Source: Pseudozobellia sp. WGM2
GTDB lineage: Bacteria; Bacteroidota; Bacteroidia; Flavobacteriales; Flavobacteriaceae
Reading direction: 5' to 3'
Assembly: GCF_017810075.1 (NCBI RefSeq)
Contig: NZ_JADNYK010000002.1
Location: 310,001 to 374,000 of the forward strand
DNA length: 64,000 nt
Shown here: positions 7,628 through 16,040 of the stretch, one piece after another
Layout: every line of letters begins with the position of its first letter
Position numbering within the stretch: position 1 is the stretch's first letter
Position numbers and translations under genes: made by a program
Notes under the pieces: generated by a model
Told to the model about the DNA's origin: nothing
The model's input: only the letters and a program-made list of their open reading frames with translations
Databases searched by the model: none

Positions 7628-9760
7628 TTACTCTAATGCAAACGCAACGATTTTATTCCCTTTCTTGGTTCCAAGCTTCTCGCCGCCACAGGCTATAACA
7701 ATATATTGTTTGCCATTGTATTCGTACATCGCGGGGGTAGCAAAGGCAGGGGCAAGCAATTCATATTCGAAAAGCAACTTTCCGCTATGTCTGTTGAACA
7801 CGCGAAAGAAACCGTCGCGGCTAGCGGCAATAAATAGCAATCCGTTTTCGGTGATTACAGGTCCGCCATAACTTTCGGCACCTAAGCCGACACCTTTTTC
7901 ACCAAGCTCGGGGGTATTCCCAAACGGAATAGACCAAATATACTCGCCGGTATTTAAATCTATAGCGTGTAATGTACCCCATGGGGGCTTAATCGCAGGT
8001 AGACCATTACTATCTAAAAACTTGGTATAACCCAAATGTTTATAGGGCACCGTTAAACTATCTTTTTTAACAACCTTTTCTTCTACTGAATGTTGAATTT
8101 CCTGATCGTATAAAAACCGTAAAAGAGCATCCATATCATCACCCTTGATTTGAGGAAAACCAGTCATCATACCTTTTCCATTGTTAACAATGCCCGATAC
8201 CTCATCTTTTTCTTTACGATATTGAATACCTATTAGTGAGGGAAAGCCACTTGCCACAGCTCCACTACGATCGGGTTGATGGCAGGTAGCGCAATTCTGC
8301 TGATAGATGGCCTGGCCCTTGGGCAACCCCGAAATATCGTTTTCAGCCTCACCCATCTGTAGAATCCAGGGCATTTCATTAGAATTCACATAAAGAATAC
8401 CGTTATTGGGGTCGGCGCCCGCACCGCCCCATTCTGCTGCCCCATCGTAACCGGGCAGTAGCAACACCGGGTCTAAACTTGGTGGGCCATACATGCGCTT
8501 ATCCGCATTTTTAAAAACTTCTCGAAGCTCATCTATATTTTCTGCGTAGGGACTCAAATTAGCTTCCGAGAGGTCTTCAGATTGCCGCGCAAAGGGTTTC
8601 GGTTTTACAGGAAAAGGTTGTGTAGGCCATGCGGTTTCCCCAGGCAACTTTGACATAGGCACTGGCCGTTCTTCGATATCGAATAGGGGCTCACCGGTTT
8701 TTCGGTCAAAAACAAAAACAAACCCCTGTTTGGTCACTTGCGCTACAGCATCTATTTTCTTGCCGTTTCTTTCCACAGTAAGCAAGTTGGGGGGAGCAGG
8801 TGGGTCACGGTCCCAAATATCGTGATGGGTAAATTGAAAATGCCACAATTTCTCCCCTGTATTGGCATCTAATGCAACTAGTGAATTTGCAAATAGATTA
8901 CTACCCTTTCGCACGCCCCCATAGAAGTCTGGGGCGGCAGAACCCGTTGGAACGTATACGATTTCAAGTTCCTCATCTACCGCCATACCCGACCAGTTAT
9001 TCGCGGCACCGACAATATCACTTTGTCTAATATTTGAATCGCCCCAAGTATCGGAACCCTCTTCACCCGAATCGGGAATGGTTTTAAAGCTCCACTCCAA
9101 ATTACCCGTAATTATATTAAAGGCCATAACATCGCCCAGAGCAGCACCCGAACCTTCCGATACTCGTAAAGGCATAACGATGAGGTCTTTAAAAATGGCA
9201 CCTGGGGTATTCGATATTAGAAACTTGTTTTGTTCACTTTCGGGCAAACCACTGCGCATATCTATTTTACCATTATCTCCAAAGGACGAAATTGGCTTGC
9301 CGGTAAGGGCATCCAAAGCATACAACTCAGAACCTCTCGTACACAGAATGCGTTTATCGTTTGCTTTTTCCCAATAAGATATACCACGACTGGTAGAATG
9401 CCAAACTTTTACCGAATCTCCGAATTGCCAGATTTCTTTACCGGTACCCGCATGAATCGCCACGATACGTAGAGCGGCGGTTACGCCGTACACTAGACTA
9501 TCGGCAATGATCGGGTTCATTTGCATTTGGCCCCAATCATCGGCCTCGTATTCCCATGCGAGTTTTAAGTTTTTAATGTTCTCAGGTGTGATTTGCGATA
9601 GGGTAGAGAAGTGACTTCGCCCCGGGTCACCCAAGTATGAAGACCAGGTTTTGTATTTGTCGGGTTTCTCATCATAGGTAGTTTCTTGTTGGCAAGATTG
9701 ACCGATTTGTAAAATAAAAAGGAAACAAAGAAGACGAGCGAAGGTTTTGTTTGAAAGCAT
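7628..9760 (-). CDS. PQQ-dependent dehydrogenase with internal cytochrome c domain, lipoprotein
   Basis: Periplasmic quinoprotein that would oxidise a sugar or alcohol and pass electrons through a haem. A lipobox-like signal (LQIGQSC, Cys23) starts the 710-residue protein. PQQ-propeller blades follow: WSSYLGDPGRSHFSTLSQI, IWQFGDSVKVWHSTSRGISYW, VALDANTGEKLWHFQFTHHDIWD. A c-type haem site, CATCH beginning at residue 490, is inserted between propeller blades, and a Met-containing segment (GKGMMTGFP) follows. The last blades (WGTLHAIDLNTGEYIWSIPFGNTPE, CGGEKLGTKKGNKIVAFAL) close the propeller. This architecture is that of membrane-bound glucose-type quinoprotein dehydrogenases in Bacteroidota. 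No PQQ synthesis genes are in the window. Substrate is not determined; nearby lactonase-type genes fit aldose oxidation. Confidence 0.9.
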   Translation of the reverse strand: MLSNKTFARLLCFLFILQIGQSCQQETTYDEKPDKYKTWSSYLGDPGRSHFSTLSQITPENIKNLKLAWEYEADDWGQMQMNPIIADSLVYGVTAALRIVAIHAGTGKEIWQFGDSVKVWHSTSRGISYWEKANDKRILCTRGSELYALDALTGKPISSFGDNGKIDMRSGLPESEQNKFLISNTPGAIFKDLIVMPLRVSEGSGAALGDVMAFNIITGNLEWSFKTIPDSGEEGSDTWGDSNIRQSDIVGAANNWSGMAVDEELEIVYVPTGSAAPDFYGGVRKGSNLFANSLVALDANTGEKLWHFQFTHHDIWDRDPPAPPNLLTVERNGKKIDAVAQVTKQGFVFVFDRKTGEPLFDIEERPVPMSKLPGETAWPTQPFPVKPKPFARQSEDLSEANLSPYAENIDELREVFKNADKRMYGPPSLDPVLLLPGYDGAAEWGGAGADPNNGILYVNSNEMPWILQMGEAENDISGLPKGQAIYQQNCATCHQPDRSGAVASGFPSLIGIQYRKEKDEVSGIVNNGKGMMTGFPQIKGDDMDALLRFLYDQEIQHSVEEKVVKKDSLTVPYKHLGYTKFLDSNGLPAIKPPWGTLHAIDLNTGEYIWSIPFGNTPELGEKGVGLGAESYGGPVITENGLLFIAASRDGFFRVFNRHSGKLLFEYELLAPAFATPAMYEYNGKQYIVIACGGEKLGTKKGNKIVAFALE

Positions 9761-9820
9761 GGTCGAGAAGAAGTCTCATTAAATGTAATCATAAATCTTC
9801 AAACACTTTCTGAAATACGG

Positions 9821-10171
9821 CTATTCATTCTTTTTGGTAAAAAACTCGTAAATCAACTGCTTTTCCTCAATAGTAAATTGTCGGTCCTTGAACCAATCGT
9901 GCGCCTCAATTTTTCGGTTTTCTATTTGTGCCTGGCGTATGGCGTTTATAGATACCAGATACCAATGCATACCTCGCTGCTTGTATACCGAATAGCCAAT
10001 GGTTTCTATAATATAAGATGGTCTAGGATCATTAACTAGGCGAATACCGTTCTTTAGAATCGCCAGTGTTTTTGTCAATTTAACCACTACGGAAAATGAA
10101 TAGCGTTTAAAATCGTCAAACCCTTCTTGGGTAACACCGTATACTTTATCTCCAACTTCTAGGGGTCTCAT
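9821..10171 (-). CDS. Hypothetical protein, 116 residues
   Basis: Unrecognised. The protein is soluble, with an N-terminal beta-rich segment starting PLEVGDKVYGVTQ (a KOW- or SH3-like opening) and strands around VVVKLTKTLAILKNGIRLV. A more helical, charged C-terminus ends in FTIEEKQLIYEFFTKKNE. It has no signal peptide or membrane segment. It sits between the PQQ dehydrogenase gene and the kinase/PhyH pair on the same strand, with gaps of 60 and 87 bases, so co-transcription is possible but not shown. The reading frame is open from a clear ATG and the composition looks like a true protein. Confidence 0.65.
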   Translation of the reverse strand: MRPLEVGDKVYGVTQEGFDDFKRYSFSVVVKLTKTLAILKNGIRLVNDPRPSYIIETIGYSVYKQRGMHWYLVSINAIRQAQIENRKIEAHDWFKDRQFTIEEKQLIYEFFTKKNE

Positions 10172-10258
10172 GCACTAAAAAAGCCAACAAAAATAAGAGC
10201 CTCTACCAGACATGCCTAGAGATTTCGGTATTTGTTATCAACATAAGAGCGATACTAT

Positions 10259-11125
10259 TCAATTAAAATATTTACCTAAGATATGCTTTGTGGAACTTTT
10301 ATAAGACTGACCAAAAAGGTTCAGGTGTACCAATATATAATACAATTGATAAATGTCTCGGCGTTGTTGGTGACTGGGCTCTAATGAAATCACCTCATGG
10401 TACGCACGATAGAAGCCTTCATCAAAGCCGCCGAATAATCGGGTCATGGCCAAATCTACTTCGTGGTGCCCAAAATAAACTGCTGGATCGATGAGGTAGG
10501 GCCTTCCGCCGGAAGCGATTAAAAAATTTCCGCTCCACAAGTCACCATGTAGTAGAGCCGGCTGCACTTTTGGAAACAAATTATGACATCCCTTTGATAA
10601 CGATGTCTCTGAGGGAATTTCAGAAAAAAGAAGTTTACCGGAGTCTTGAGCCAGCCTCAATTGAGGCAATAGCCTTTCGGAAACATAAAAATCTACCCAA
10701 TTTATATTTTGGTGGTTTGATTGGGGCAGACTTCCGATAAAATTATCTTGTGCGTATCCAAACTTTTTAGCCTCACTAGACCGATGAAGCGTTGCCAATT
10801 GATGGCCGAGCCTTTCAAAATCGGAAGAAGTGGGCGTTTTGGTTTCGACAAATTCCATAATCAATAAAGCCCCTTCTTCCAACGGTTCGCACAAAAGCAC
10901 TTTAGGTATGCCGATGGTTTTTGTCTCTCTCAATGCCTTTAGGCCTGAACGCTCCGCTTGAAACATTTTAAACGCCAATTGGTCTTTATGAATTTTACAG
11001 AAAAAGCGTTCGCTTTCCGTTTTCAACATATAAGCTTGGGAAATATCGCCCCCAGACATAGGTCGAATTTCAATAATCTTAGTGCAGAGCAGGTACTCAA
11101 TATGTTTTCTGATGGAATTATCCAT
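10259..11125 (-). CDS. Fructosamine kinase family protein
   Basis: Predicted to phosphorylate ketoamine (glycation) adducts so that they fall apart, a protein- and metabolite-repair role. The 288-residue protein has the protein-kinase-like fold of the family: MSGGDISQAYML glycine-rich start at about residue 23, FFCKIHK with the ATP-binding Lys, AERSGLKALRET helix, ALLIMEFVE hinge, catalytic LLHGDLWSGN at about 190, and metal-binding YLIDPAVYFGHHEVDLAMTRLFGGF at about 209. The C-terminus YYILVHLNLFGQSYK is characteristic. It overlaps the end of the PhyH gene by eight bases, so the two are translationally coupled. A ribulosamine or small-molecule substrate is possible. Confidence 0.9.
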   Translation of the reverse strand: MDNSIRKHIEYLLCTKIIEIRPMSGGDISQAYMLKTESERFFCKIHKDQLAFKMFQAERSGLKALRETKTIGIPKVLLCEPLEEGALLIMEFVETKTPTSSDFERLGHQLATLHRSSEAKKFGYAQDNFIGSLPQSNHQNINWVDFYVSERLLPQLRLAQDSGKLLFSEIPSETSLSKGCHNLFPKVQPALLHGDLWSGNFLIASGGRPYLIDPAVYFGHHEVDLAMTRLFGGFDEGFYRAYHEVISLEPSHQQRRDIYQLYYILVHLNLFGQSYKSSTKHILGKYFN

Positions 11126-11855
11126 CAGCTTTCACCTTTCTTTCTCCGGTATGATCAATACCCCTTTCGCGTTCTAGGGCAATCATGCTCACTGGCCTAA
11201 AATTGGTAATTAAAGCACGTCTGTGGTTGGCAGTTGAATTTCCTCTGCTATAATGCAGCGTACCGCCATGGTGAAACACACATGAGCCAGGTTTTAATTC
11301 TACACATACAGAACCTGCTTCGCTTCCTTCGCATTTTAGAGCACCTTTATTAGCTGTTTGAACGTGGGTTAAGGGTGGGTGTAAATGTGATTTTGGAGTA
11401 TACCACATGCAGCCATTTTCTTTGATGGCAGGGTCGATTGCAACCCAACAACTAACCGCTCGCTTATCTGGCATGTCGGTCCAATAGGCCACATCTTGAT
11501 GCCAAGGGGTAATGGTGTTGGTATAGGGAGCCTTATTAATCATCATATCAAAATCTAGATTGATATCGTACCCCAACAGTTCTCTGGCAATTTGTAACGA
11601 TTGTTGGTGAAACGGTTTTTCTAGCAGCTCTGGCAGCAGACGACTTGGCACCATAATTTGAGTAATTTTTTCAATTTCGCCATTGGCACCCGATAAATCC
11701 GAACGATAACGCGAAGCATCGATTTTATTGGCTAAAAATGAATTGTAAAGCGTACTGTAATAGTCAACCTCTTCAGGTGTTAAGAGGTTTTCGACCACTA
11801 AATAGCCTTCAGCTTCAAAAAATTGTTTTTGTAGTTTGAGCAGTAAATGAACCAT
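11118..11855 (-). CDS. Phytanoyl-CoA dioxygenase (PhyH) family protein
   Basis: Fe(II)/2-oxoglutarate-dependent hydroxylase of the PhyH family, 245 residues. The iron ligands are visible as H-x-D in TPWHQDVAYW at about residue 117 and the distal His in HHGGTLHYSRGNS at about 199; the 2-oxoglutarate-binding Arg is in NHRRALITNF. The N-terminal EAEGYLVVENLLTPEEVD is typical of the family. It is first in a two-gene unit with the fructosamine-kinase-like gene, which overlaps it by eight bases. The pairing suggests both act on the same small molecule, but the substrate is unknown. It faces away from the divergent acyltransferase gene. Confidence 0.87.
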   Translation of the reverse strand: MVHLLLKLQKQFFEAEGYLVVENLLTPEEVDYYSTLYNSFLANKIDASRYRSDLSGANGEIEKITQIMVPSRLLPELLEKPFHQQSLQIARELLGYDINLDFDMMINKAPYTNTITPWHQDVAYWTDMPDKRAVSCWVAIDPAIKENGCMWYTPKSHLHPPLTHVQTANKGALKCEGSEAGSVCVELKPGSCVFHHGGTLHYSRGNSTANHRRALITNFRPVSMIALERERGIDHTGERKVKADG

Positions 11856-11988
11856 AGGAAAACCTTAGTATATGACCGGTATGTTGAAGATAAAGATAAA
11901 ATGAATATTCCTGAGAACGGAAATCGATTATCCTAACTTCTATATTTTCGCTACTTTAGAAGAATTCAACCGATAACCGCCCTATACC

Positions 11989-13095
11989 ATGTCACAATTG
12001 GCAGATAATGTTTCTAAACGCCTCTTCTCTTTAGATGTATTCCGAGGACTCACCATGTTTTTACTCATCGCCGAGGCCGCTGGCTTTCATCATTATTTTA
12101 CGGAATGGGCGGAAGGAGGTTTTTTCGAAGGACTTGCCCAACAATTGCATCACCACCCTTGGAACGGACTCCGGTTTTGGGATTTGATCCAGCCTTTTTT
12201 TATGTTTATTGTTGGGGTAGCCATGCCTTTTTCTTTGCGTAAACGATTGGCGAAAGGTGACCGTAGAGCGGTACATAAGCATATTTTTAGACGGTGTTTT
12301 TTATTGTTTGCTTTTGGCGTACTGCTTCACTGTGTTTATAGCCACGCCTTGGTTTGGGAACTGTGGAACGTTCTGGTACAGCTGGCCTTTACCATACTTA
12401 TTGCATATGGTCTTATGCACCTGCCCAATAAAATACAGATTGGTATATCTATAGGTTTATTAGTGCTTACCGAAGTGCTTTATAGAGCCTATAACCCAGA
12501 CGCGCCCTATGCTCAGGGCCATGATAGTTTCGGCTCTTTTACAGACCTACTGGTCATGGGCCAAGTAAATAATGGTTATTGGGCTTTTATCAATTTTATA
12601 CCGACTGCGGCACATACCATATGGGGTGTGGTCTGCGGAAAAATTTTGCTAGCACATATCACGGAAAAGGAAAAAATCAAACAGTTCGTAATTTGGGGAA
12701 CCAGCATTCTTGTTCTGGGTTTCGCTATGGATGCATTGAATATTACACCCATTATAAAACGAATAGCGACCTCATCTTTTACATTGGCCTCTGGCGGTTT
12801 TGCTATTTTGACCTTGACACTCTTCTATTGGCTGATCGATGTGAGAAACGGTCATTACAAGTGGCTAAGAGTATTTTCTGTTGTGGGTACCAATTCCATA
12901 TTTATATACCTTTTTGCAGAAACCGTAGGCGTGCAGTGGTTCCGAGGGTTTGGGCAAATCTGGGCGCAAGGCATTTTGGTGCCATTGAGCGTACCCAACC
13001 CAACCATAATGGTCATCAGTTCTCTTGTAACACTCTTTATCTTTTGGTACATTACCTACTTTTTAGACCAACGCAAAATTTACTTTAAAGTGTAA
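11989..13095 (+). CDS. Membrane acyltransferase, DUF5009/HGSNAT-like
   Basis: Integral membrane protein of 368 residues with about ten hydrophobic segments. The opening KRLFSLDVFRGLTMFLLIAEAA is the signature of heparan-alpha-glucosaminide N-acetyltransferase-like proteins (DUF1624/DUF5009), with the conserved Asp-x-x-Arg-Gly. A further conserved segment, RFWDLIQPFFMFIVGVAMPFSLRKR, follows at about residues 62-86. GTNSIFIYLFAE and a last helix near the C-terminus complete the family pattern. Members are thought to transfer acetyl groups across the inner membrane to periplasmic amino sugars. The DUF1080 lipoprotein gene begins 27 bases later and is probably co-transcribed, consistent with a glycan-related role. 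Confidence 0.85.
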   Translation: MSQLADNVSKRLFSLDVFRGLTMFLLIAEAAGFHHYFTEWAEGGFFEGLAQQLHHHPWNGLRFWDLIQPFFMFIVGVAMPFSLRKRLAKGDRRAVHKHIFRRCFLLFAFGVLLHCVYSHALVWELWNVLVQLAFTILIAYGLMHLPNKIQIGISIGLLVLTEVLYRAYNPDAPYAQGHDSFGSFTDLLVMGQVNNGYWAFINFIPTAAHTIWGVVCGKILLAHITEKEKIKQFVIWGTSILVLGFAMDALNITPIIKRIATSSFTLASGGFAILTLTLFYWLIDVRNGHYKWLRVFSVVGTNSIFIYLFAETVGVQWFRGFGQIWAQGILVPLSVPNPTIMVISSLVTLFIFWYITYFLDQRKIYFKV

Positions 13096-13122
13096 AACCT
13101 TCTATTCGACTAAAACAATCCT

Positions 13123-13923
13123 ATGAAACTTAAGCTAAGCCTTGCTATTTTCTCCTTTGCCTGTCTAATTCTAATTGCGTGTGGAGTGCAGAAAACCACT
13201 AACACAGAAGACGGGTGGATCAATCTCTTTAATGGAAATAATTTAGAGGGATGGACGACCAAAATTCACCATTACGAAACAGGGGATAATCACGGCGACA
13301 CGTTTAGGGTTGAAGATGGCATCATAAAAGTACGGTACGATAAATATGAAGGCGATTTTAATGACCGGTTCGGGCACTTATACTACGATACGCCCTACTC
13401 GCATTTTCATCTTTCTATGGAGTACCGGTTTGTAGGAGAGCTGCACCAAGGCGCCCCTTCGTATACGTTAAAAAATAGCGGGGTTATGTATCATTCCCAA
13501 GACCCTAGAACCATGCTTAAAGAGCAAAACTGGCCCATTTCGGTAGAAATGCAATTTCTGGCCGGTATTACCGAGGGAGAAGATAGACCGACCGGAAACA
13601 TGTGTTCCCCTGGTACGGAAATCGATTTTCAGGGAGAGCAGTATGCGGGACATTGCTTGAACTCCACTTCAGATACGTACTACGGAGACCAATGGGTAAA
13701 AGCGGAATTGATTGTTCATGGCGACTCTTTGGTAAAACATCTCATCAACGGAAAAATGGTATTGGAATATACCAAACCTCGGGTTGGGGGCGAAGTAGTT
13801 GATGGTTTTGACCCTAAATTCAAAGTCGATGGCACCCCGCTAACCCAGGGCATGATCGCATTGCAAAGTGAGGGGCAGCCTATTGATTTTAGAAATATCA
13901 AGCTAAAAAATCTTAAGAAGTAA
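13123..13923 (+). CDS. DUF1080 (3-keto-disaccharide hydrolase-like) lipoprotein
   Basis: Lipoprotein of 266 residues with signal LACLILIACG-type lipobox (Cys21, LILIAC). The mature part starts with DGWINLFNGNNLEGWTTK, the defining opening of DUF1080, and ends in GMIALQSEGQPIDFRNIKLKNL, the family ending. In between, a concanavalin-like beta sandwich is expected (FRVEDGIIKVRYD, SHFHLSMEYRF). Some family members hydrolyse 3-keto-glucosides, and others are only known as proteins near sugar oxidoreductases. It probably acts in the periplasm on oxidised sugars and is co-transcribed with the acyltransferase just upstream. Confidence 0.88.
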   Translation: MKLKLSLAIFSFACLILIACGVQKTTNTEDGWINLFNGNNLEGWTTKIHHYETGDNHGDTFRVEDGIIKVRYDKYEGDFNDRFGHLYYDTPYSHFHLSMEYRFVGELHQGAPSYTLKNSGVMYHSQDPRTMLKEQNWPISVEMQFLAGITEGEDRPTGNMCSPGTEIDFQGEQYAGHCLNSTSDTYYGDQWVKAELIVHGDSLVKHLINGKMVLEYTKPRVGGEVVDGFDPKFKVDGTPLTQGMIALQSEGQPIDFRNIKLKNLKK

Positions 13924-13948
13924 GAATACCTTAAAAACAATTTTAACT

Positions 13949-13976
13949 TACTTTTGTCGTTTTGTATGCGACAAAT
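13949..13976 (+). promoter_or_regulatory. Promoter and probable operator of the Xre-RES module
   Basis: TACTTTTG at 13949-13956 matches the TAnnTTTG -7 element. It is overlapped by an inverted repeat, TTTTGTCG (13952-13959) and CGACAAAT (13969-13976) with a nine-base spacer, seven of eight positions complementary. A repressor bound here would block RNA polymerase, which fits autoregulation by the Xre-type antitoxin encoded just downstream. Confidence 0.55.
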
Positions 13977-14007
13977 GTTGTATTTTTATTTTAATTGTAC
14001 TTTGGAT

Positions 14008-14448
14008 ATGGCAACTGCGGTAAAATTCTTTGATAGTAAAAGTGGAAAGGTTTCTTACGATTGGAACGACGATAAGCGATCGTATCTTCTTATCAAGTTG
14101 GTAAGGGAGGGTATTACTTATAGCGATTTTAACAAGGTTACTAATTTAGCTCCATTTAGCACCCAAGAATGGGCCGGGTATCTCAATATTTCCGTTCGAA
14201 CCCTAGAAAGAAACCGTGAAGAAAACAAGGTTTTTCGTCAAGAACAGAGTGAAAGAATACTTTCCATCTATCAATTACTTAATTATGGAAAATCAGTTTT
14301 TGGCCATGACGAAAACTTTTATGAGTGGTTGGGTTCCGAAAGTATTGCGCTTGGGGGCATTAAACCCAAAGAACTTTTAGACACCAGCATTGGCATTCAC
14401 ATGGTAAAAGATGAACTGGGTCGCCTAGAACATGGGGTGCTGACATGA
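14008..14448 (+). CDS. Xre/MbcA/ParS-type antitoxin of a RES toxin system
   Basis: Antitoxin that should bind and neutralise the RES toxin and repress its own promoter. From ATG 14008 it has 146 residues: an N-terminal helical DNA-binding region with APFSTQEWAGYLNISVRTLERNREENKVF (about residues 45-75), and a C-terminal MbcA/ParS/Xre toxin-binding domain (SERILSIYQLLNYGKSVFGHDENFYEWLGSES ... GGIKPKELLDTSIGIHMVKDELGRLEHGVL). The frame is open further upstream to TTG 13954 and contains ATG 13966. The TTG lies within the -7 element and the extra residues are unusually hydrophobic, so the 14008 start is preferred, but 13966 is possible. It overlaps the toxin gene by four bases (ATGA). Confidence 0.88.
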   Translation: MATAVKFFDSKSGKVSYDWNDDKRSYLLIKLVREGITYSDFNKVTNLAPFSTQEWAGYLNISVRTLERNREENKVFRQEQSERILSIYQLLNYGKSVFGHDENFYEWLGSESIALGGIKPKELLDTSIGIHMVKDELGRLEHGVLT

Positions 14449-14906
14449 TTGTTTATAGGCTGGGAAAAGAGAAATATAAAAATGACCTATCAGGTATTGG
14501 TGCCGAAAAATTTGGCGGCCGTTGGAACAGCAAAGGGGTACGAATGGTCTATACTTCACAATCTAGGGCCTTGGCCAATTTGGAAGTAGCGGTACATTTG
14601 ACGCTGAAATTAGTACCTACGGACTATTATTTGACCATTATTGAAATACCGAATGAATGCATTCTACAGTATTCCGAAAAGCGATTGAAGCATAAGAATT
14701 GGAAAACACACCCACCTTCCGAATTTACTCAAGGGGAAGGAGATAAATTTATCAAAGAGAACAAAATTTTGGCCCTAAGGGTCCCTTCCGCAATTGTACA
14801 AGGAGATTACAATTATTTGATCAATCCCGTTCATCAAGATATAGGTAAAGTAAAAATTCTGTCCTTTGAACAATTCTCTTTTGACAAGCGGTTGTTTAGG
14901 CCTTGA
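14445..14906 (+). CDS. RES-domain toxin
   Basis: Toxin of the RES family, known members of which deplete cellular NAD. The 153-residue protein has the family hallmarks: YRLGKEKYKNDLSGIGAEKFGGRWNSKG at the N-terminus with the conserved Arg, RALANLEVAVHL with the conserved Glu at about residue 48, and VPSAIVQGDYNYLINPVHQDI with the conserved Ser near residue 115. All three name-giving residues (R, E, S) appear intact. The ATG overlaps the antitoxin stop as ATGA, giving coupled translation. Only a short gap separates it from a second toxin-antitoxin module. Confidence 0.9.
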   Translation: MIVYRLGKEKYKNDLSGIGAEKFGGRWNSKGVRMVYTSQSRALANLEVAVHLTLKLVPTDYYLTIIEIPNECILQYSEKRLKHKNWKTHPPSEFTQGEGDKFIKENKILALRVPSAIVQGDYNYLINPVHQDIGKVKILSFEQFSFDKRLFRP

Positions 14907-14998
14907 GGATGCTTATTATAGTTGTGAAGTGAAATAGAACTGAGACAGTTATTACTGAGCATTCCTGTGTTTTCCGATTCAAATTTCAATGCCGGTAA

Positions 14999-15006
14999 TA
15001 TTTTTG
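14999..15006 (+). promoter_or_regulatory. -7 promoter element of mntA-hepT
   Basis: TATTTTTG is a full match to TAnnTTTG, placed 14 bases before the ATG at 15021. No -33 TTG is seen. It indicates that the second toxin-antitoxin module has its own promoter separate from the Xre-RES pair. Confidence 0.5.
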
Positions 15007-15020
15007 ATTAAATTAGTATT

Positions 15021-15311
15021 ATGAAGTCGCTGAATGAGATAAGGTCAACATTGCAAAAGAACAAAAGTAGATTGTTCCTATCCTATCCTATTAAATCTAT
15101 GGCTATTTTCGGATCATTTGCTAGAAATGAGGCGGAAGAAGCTAGTGATTTGGATATTTTAGTCGAGTTCTCCGACAGGGTAGGCGTCGGGTTTATTGAT
15201 TTGGCCAACGAATTAGAAACAATAGTTGAATTAAAAGTTGATCTTGTATCCAGAAAAGGAATTAAAGAAAGATATCTTCGATCTATTGAAGAAGATTTGA
15301 TTTATGTCTAG
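15021..15311 (+). CDS. mntA: MntA-type nucleotidyltransferase antitoxin
   Basis: Minimal nucleotidyltransferase of 96 residues. The motif GSFARNEAEEASDLDILVEF (from about residue 31) is the G-S-x10-D-x-D active site of MNT proteins, and VDLVSRKG supplies the third acidic residue. In MntA-HepT systems this protein inactivates the toxin by transferring AMP groups to a Tyr near its active site. It overlaps hepT by eight bases. The coding sequence is AT-rich, like the other defence-type genes in this window. Confidence 0.9.
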   Translation: MKSLNEIRSTLQKNKSRLFLSYPIKSMAIFGSFARNEAEEASDLDILVEFSDRVGVGFIDLANELETIVELKVDLVSRKGIKERYLRSIEEDLIYV

Positions 15312-15648
15312 AAGAAACAACGGTCTTTTGGTATCGGACATGCTGGAATCGGCAGAAAAAATTCTAAGATATACCTCAAATCTAGATTACGACGAATTCT
15401 TAGAAAACGAATTGGTAAAAGATGCTGTATCACGCAATTTTGAAATCATCGGGGAGGCTGCTCATAGGATAAGCTCTGAATTTAAAACTACACATCCGCA
15501 AATAGAATGGGTAAGGATAACGGGTTTTAGAAATCGTATAATTCACGAATATTTTGGAGTCGATTACGAAATAATGTGGGCCATCATTATGGAAAATATA
15601 ACTGTTCTTATTGATGAATTAAAACGTATTATTAATTCTTTTAATTAG
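15304..15648 (+). CDS. hepT: HepT-like HEPN ribonuclease toxin (DUF86)
   Basis: Toxin of the MntA-HepT module, 114 residues, all-helical. The HEPN motif R-x4-H-x-Y is intact as RNRIIHEY at about residue 79, including the Tyr that MntA AMPylates. AVSRNFEIIGEAAHRIS at about residues 40-56 is the other conserved block of DUF86. Its stop codon overlaps by eight bases the end of the convergent VOC gene (15641), so the two transcripts run into one another. Confidence 0.92.
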   Translation: MSRRNNGLLVSDMLESAEKILRYTSNLDYDEFLENELVKDAVSRNFEIIGEAAHRISSEFKTTHPQIEWVRITGFRNRIIHEYFGVDYEIMWAIIMENITVLIDELKRIINSFN

Positions 15649-16036
15649 ACAAGCCCTCATAAACTTCAATAGGCAAATCATCGGGGTCTGTAAAAAAAGT
15701 AAACCGTTTTCCGGTAAATTCATCTACGCGAATATCTTCTACCTTTATCCCTAGTTGTTCCAATCGGTATTTTTCTTGCTCAACGTTTTCAACTTCAAAA
15801 GCCAAATGGCGAAGTCCCATGGCTTCCGGTCGTGACGGCCTTTTGGGTGGGTCAGGAAATGAGAACAATTCAATAATATATTCCCCGTTTAAGGCTAAAT
15901 CCAACTTATACGATTTGCGCTCTTCTCGATACACTTCCTTAATAATTTCCAGTCCTAAAACATCTGTGTAGAAAGTCTTTGATTTCTGATAATCGGAGCA
16001 AATAATGGCAATGTGGTGAACTCGCTTTAAACCCAT
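15641..16036 (-). CDS. VOC-family protein (glyoxalase I-like, YaeR/SMU_1112c type)
   Basis: Metal-dependent enzyme of the vicinal oxygen chelate superfamily, 131 residues from ATG 16036. The sequence begins MGLKRVHHIAIICSDYQKSK and has the two beta-alpha-beta-beta-beta modules. Metal ligands are probably the His in VHHIAI, Glu in YIIELFSFP, His in LRHLAFEVE and Glu in LPIEVYEG. A longer frame reaches upstream into the SDR gene, but its extra 40 residues do not fit the family. The ATG follows the SDR stop by four bases, so it is the last gene of the SMP-30/SDR/VOC operon. The reaction (lactoylglutathione lyase-like or another) is not established for this branch. Confidence 0.85.
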   Translation of the reverse strand: MGLKRVHHIAIICSDYQKSKTFYTDVLGLEIIKEVYREERKSYKLDLALNGEYIIELFSFPDPPKRPSRPEAMGLRHLAFEVENVEQEKYRLEQLGIKVEDIRVDEFTGKRFTFFTDPDDLPIEVYEGLSN

Positions 16037-16040
16037 AGTT

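Noticed and set aside
12579-13088. 169-residue open frame on the plus strand
   Set aside because: It is an alternative frame inside the membrane acyltransferase gene; the composition is unlike a protein.
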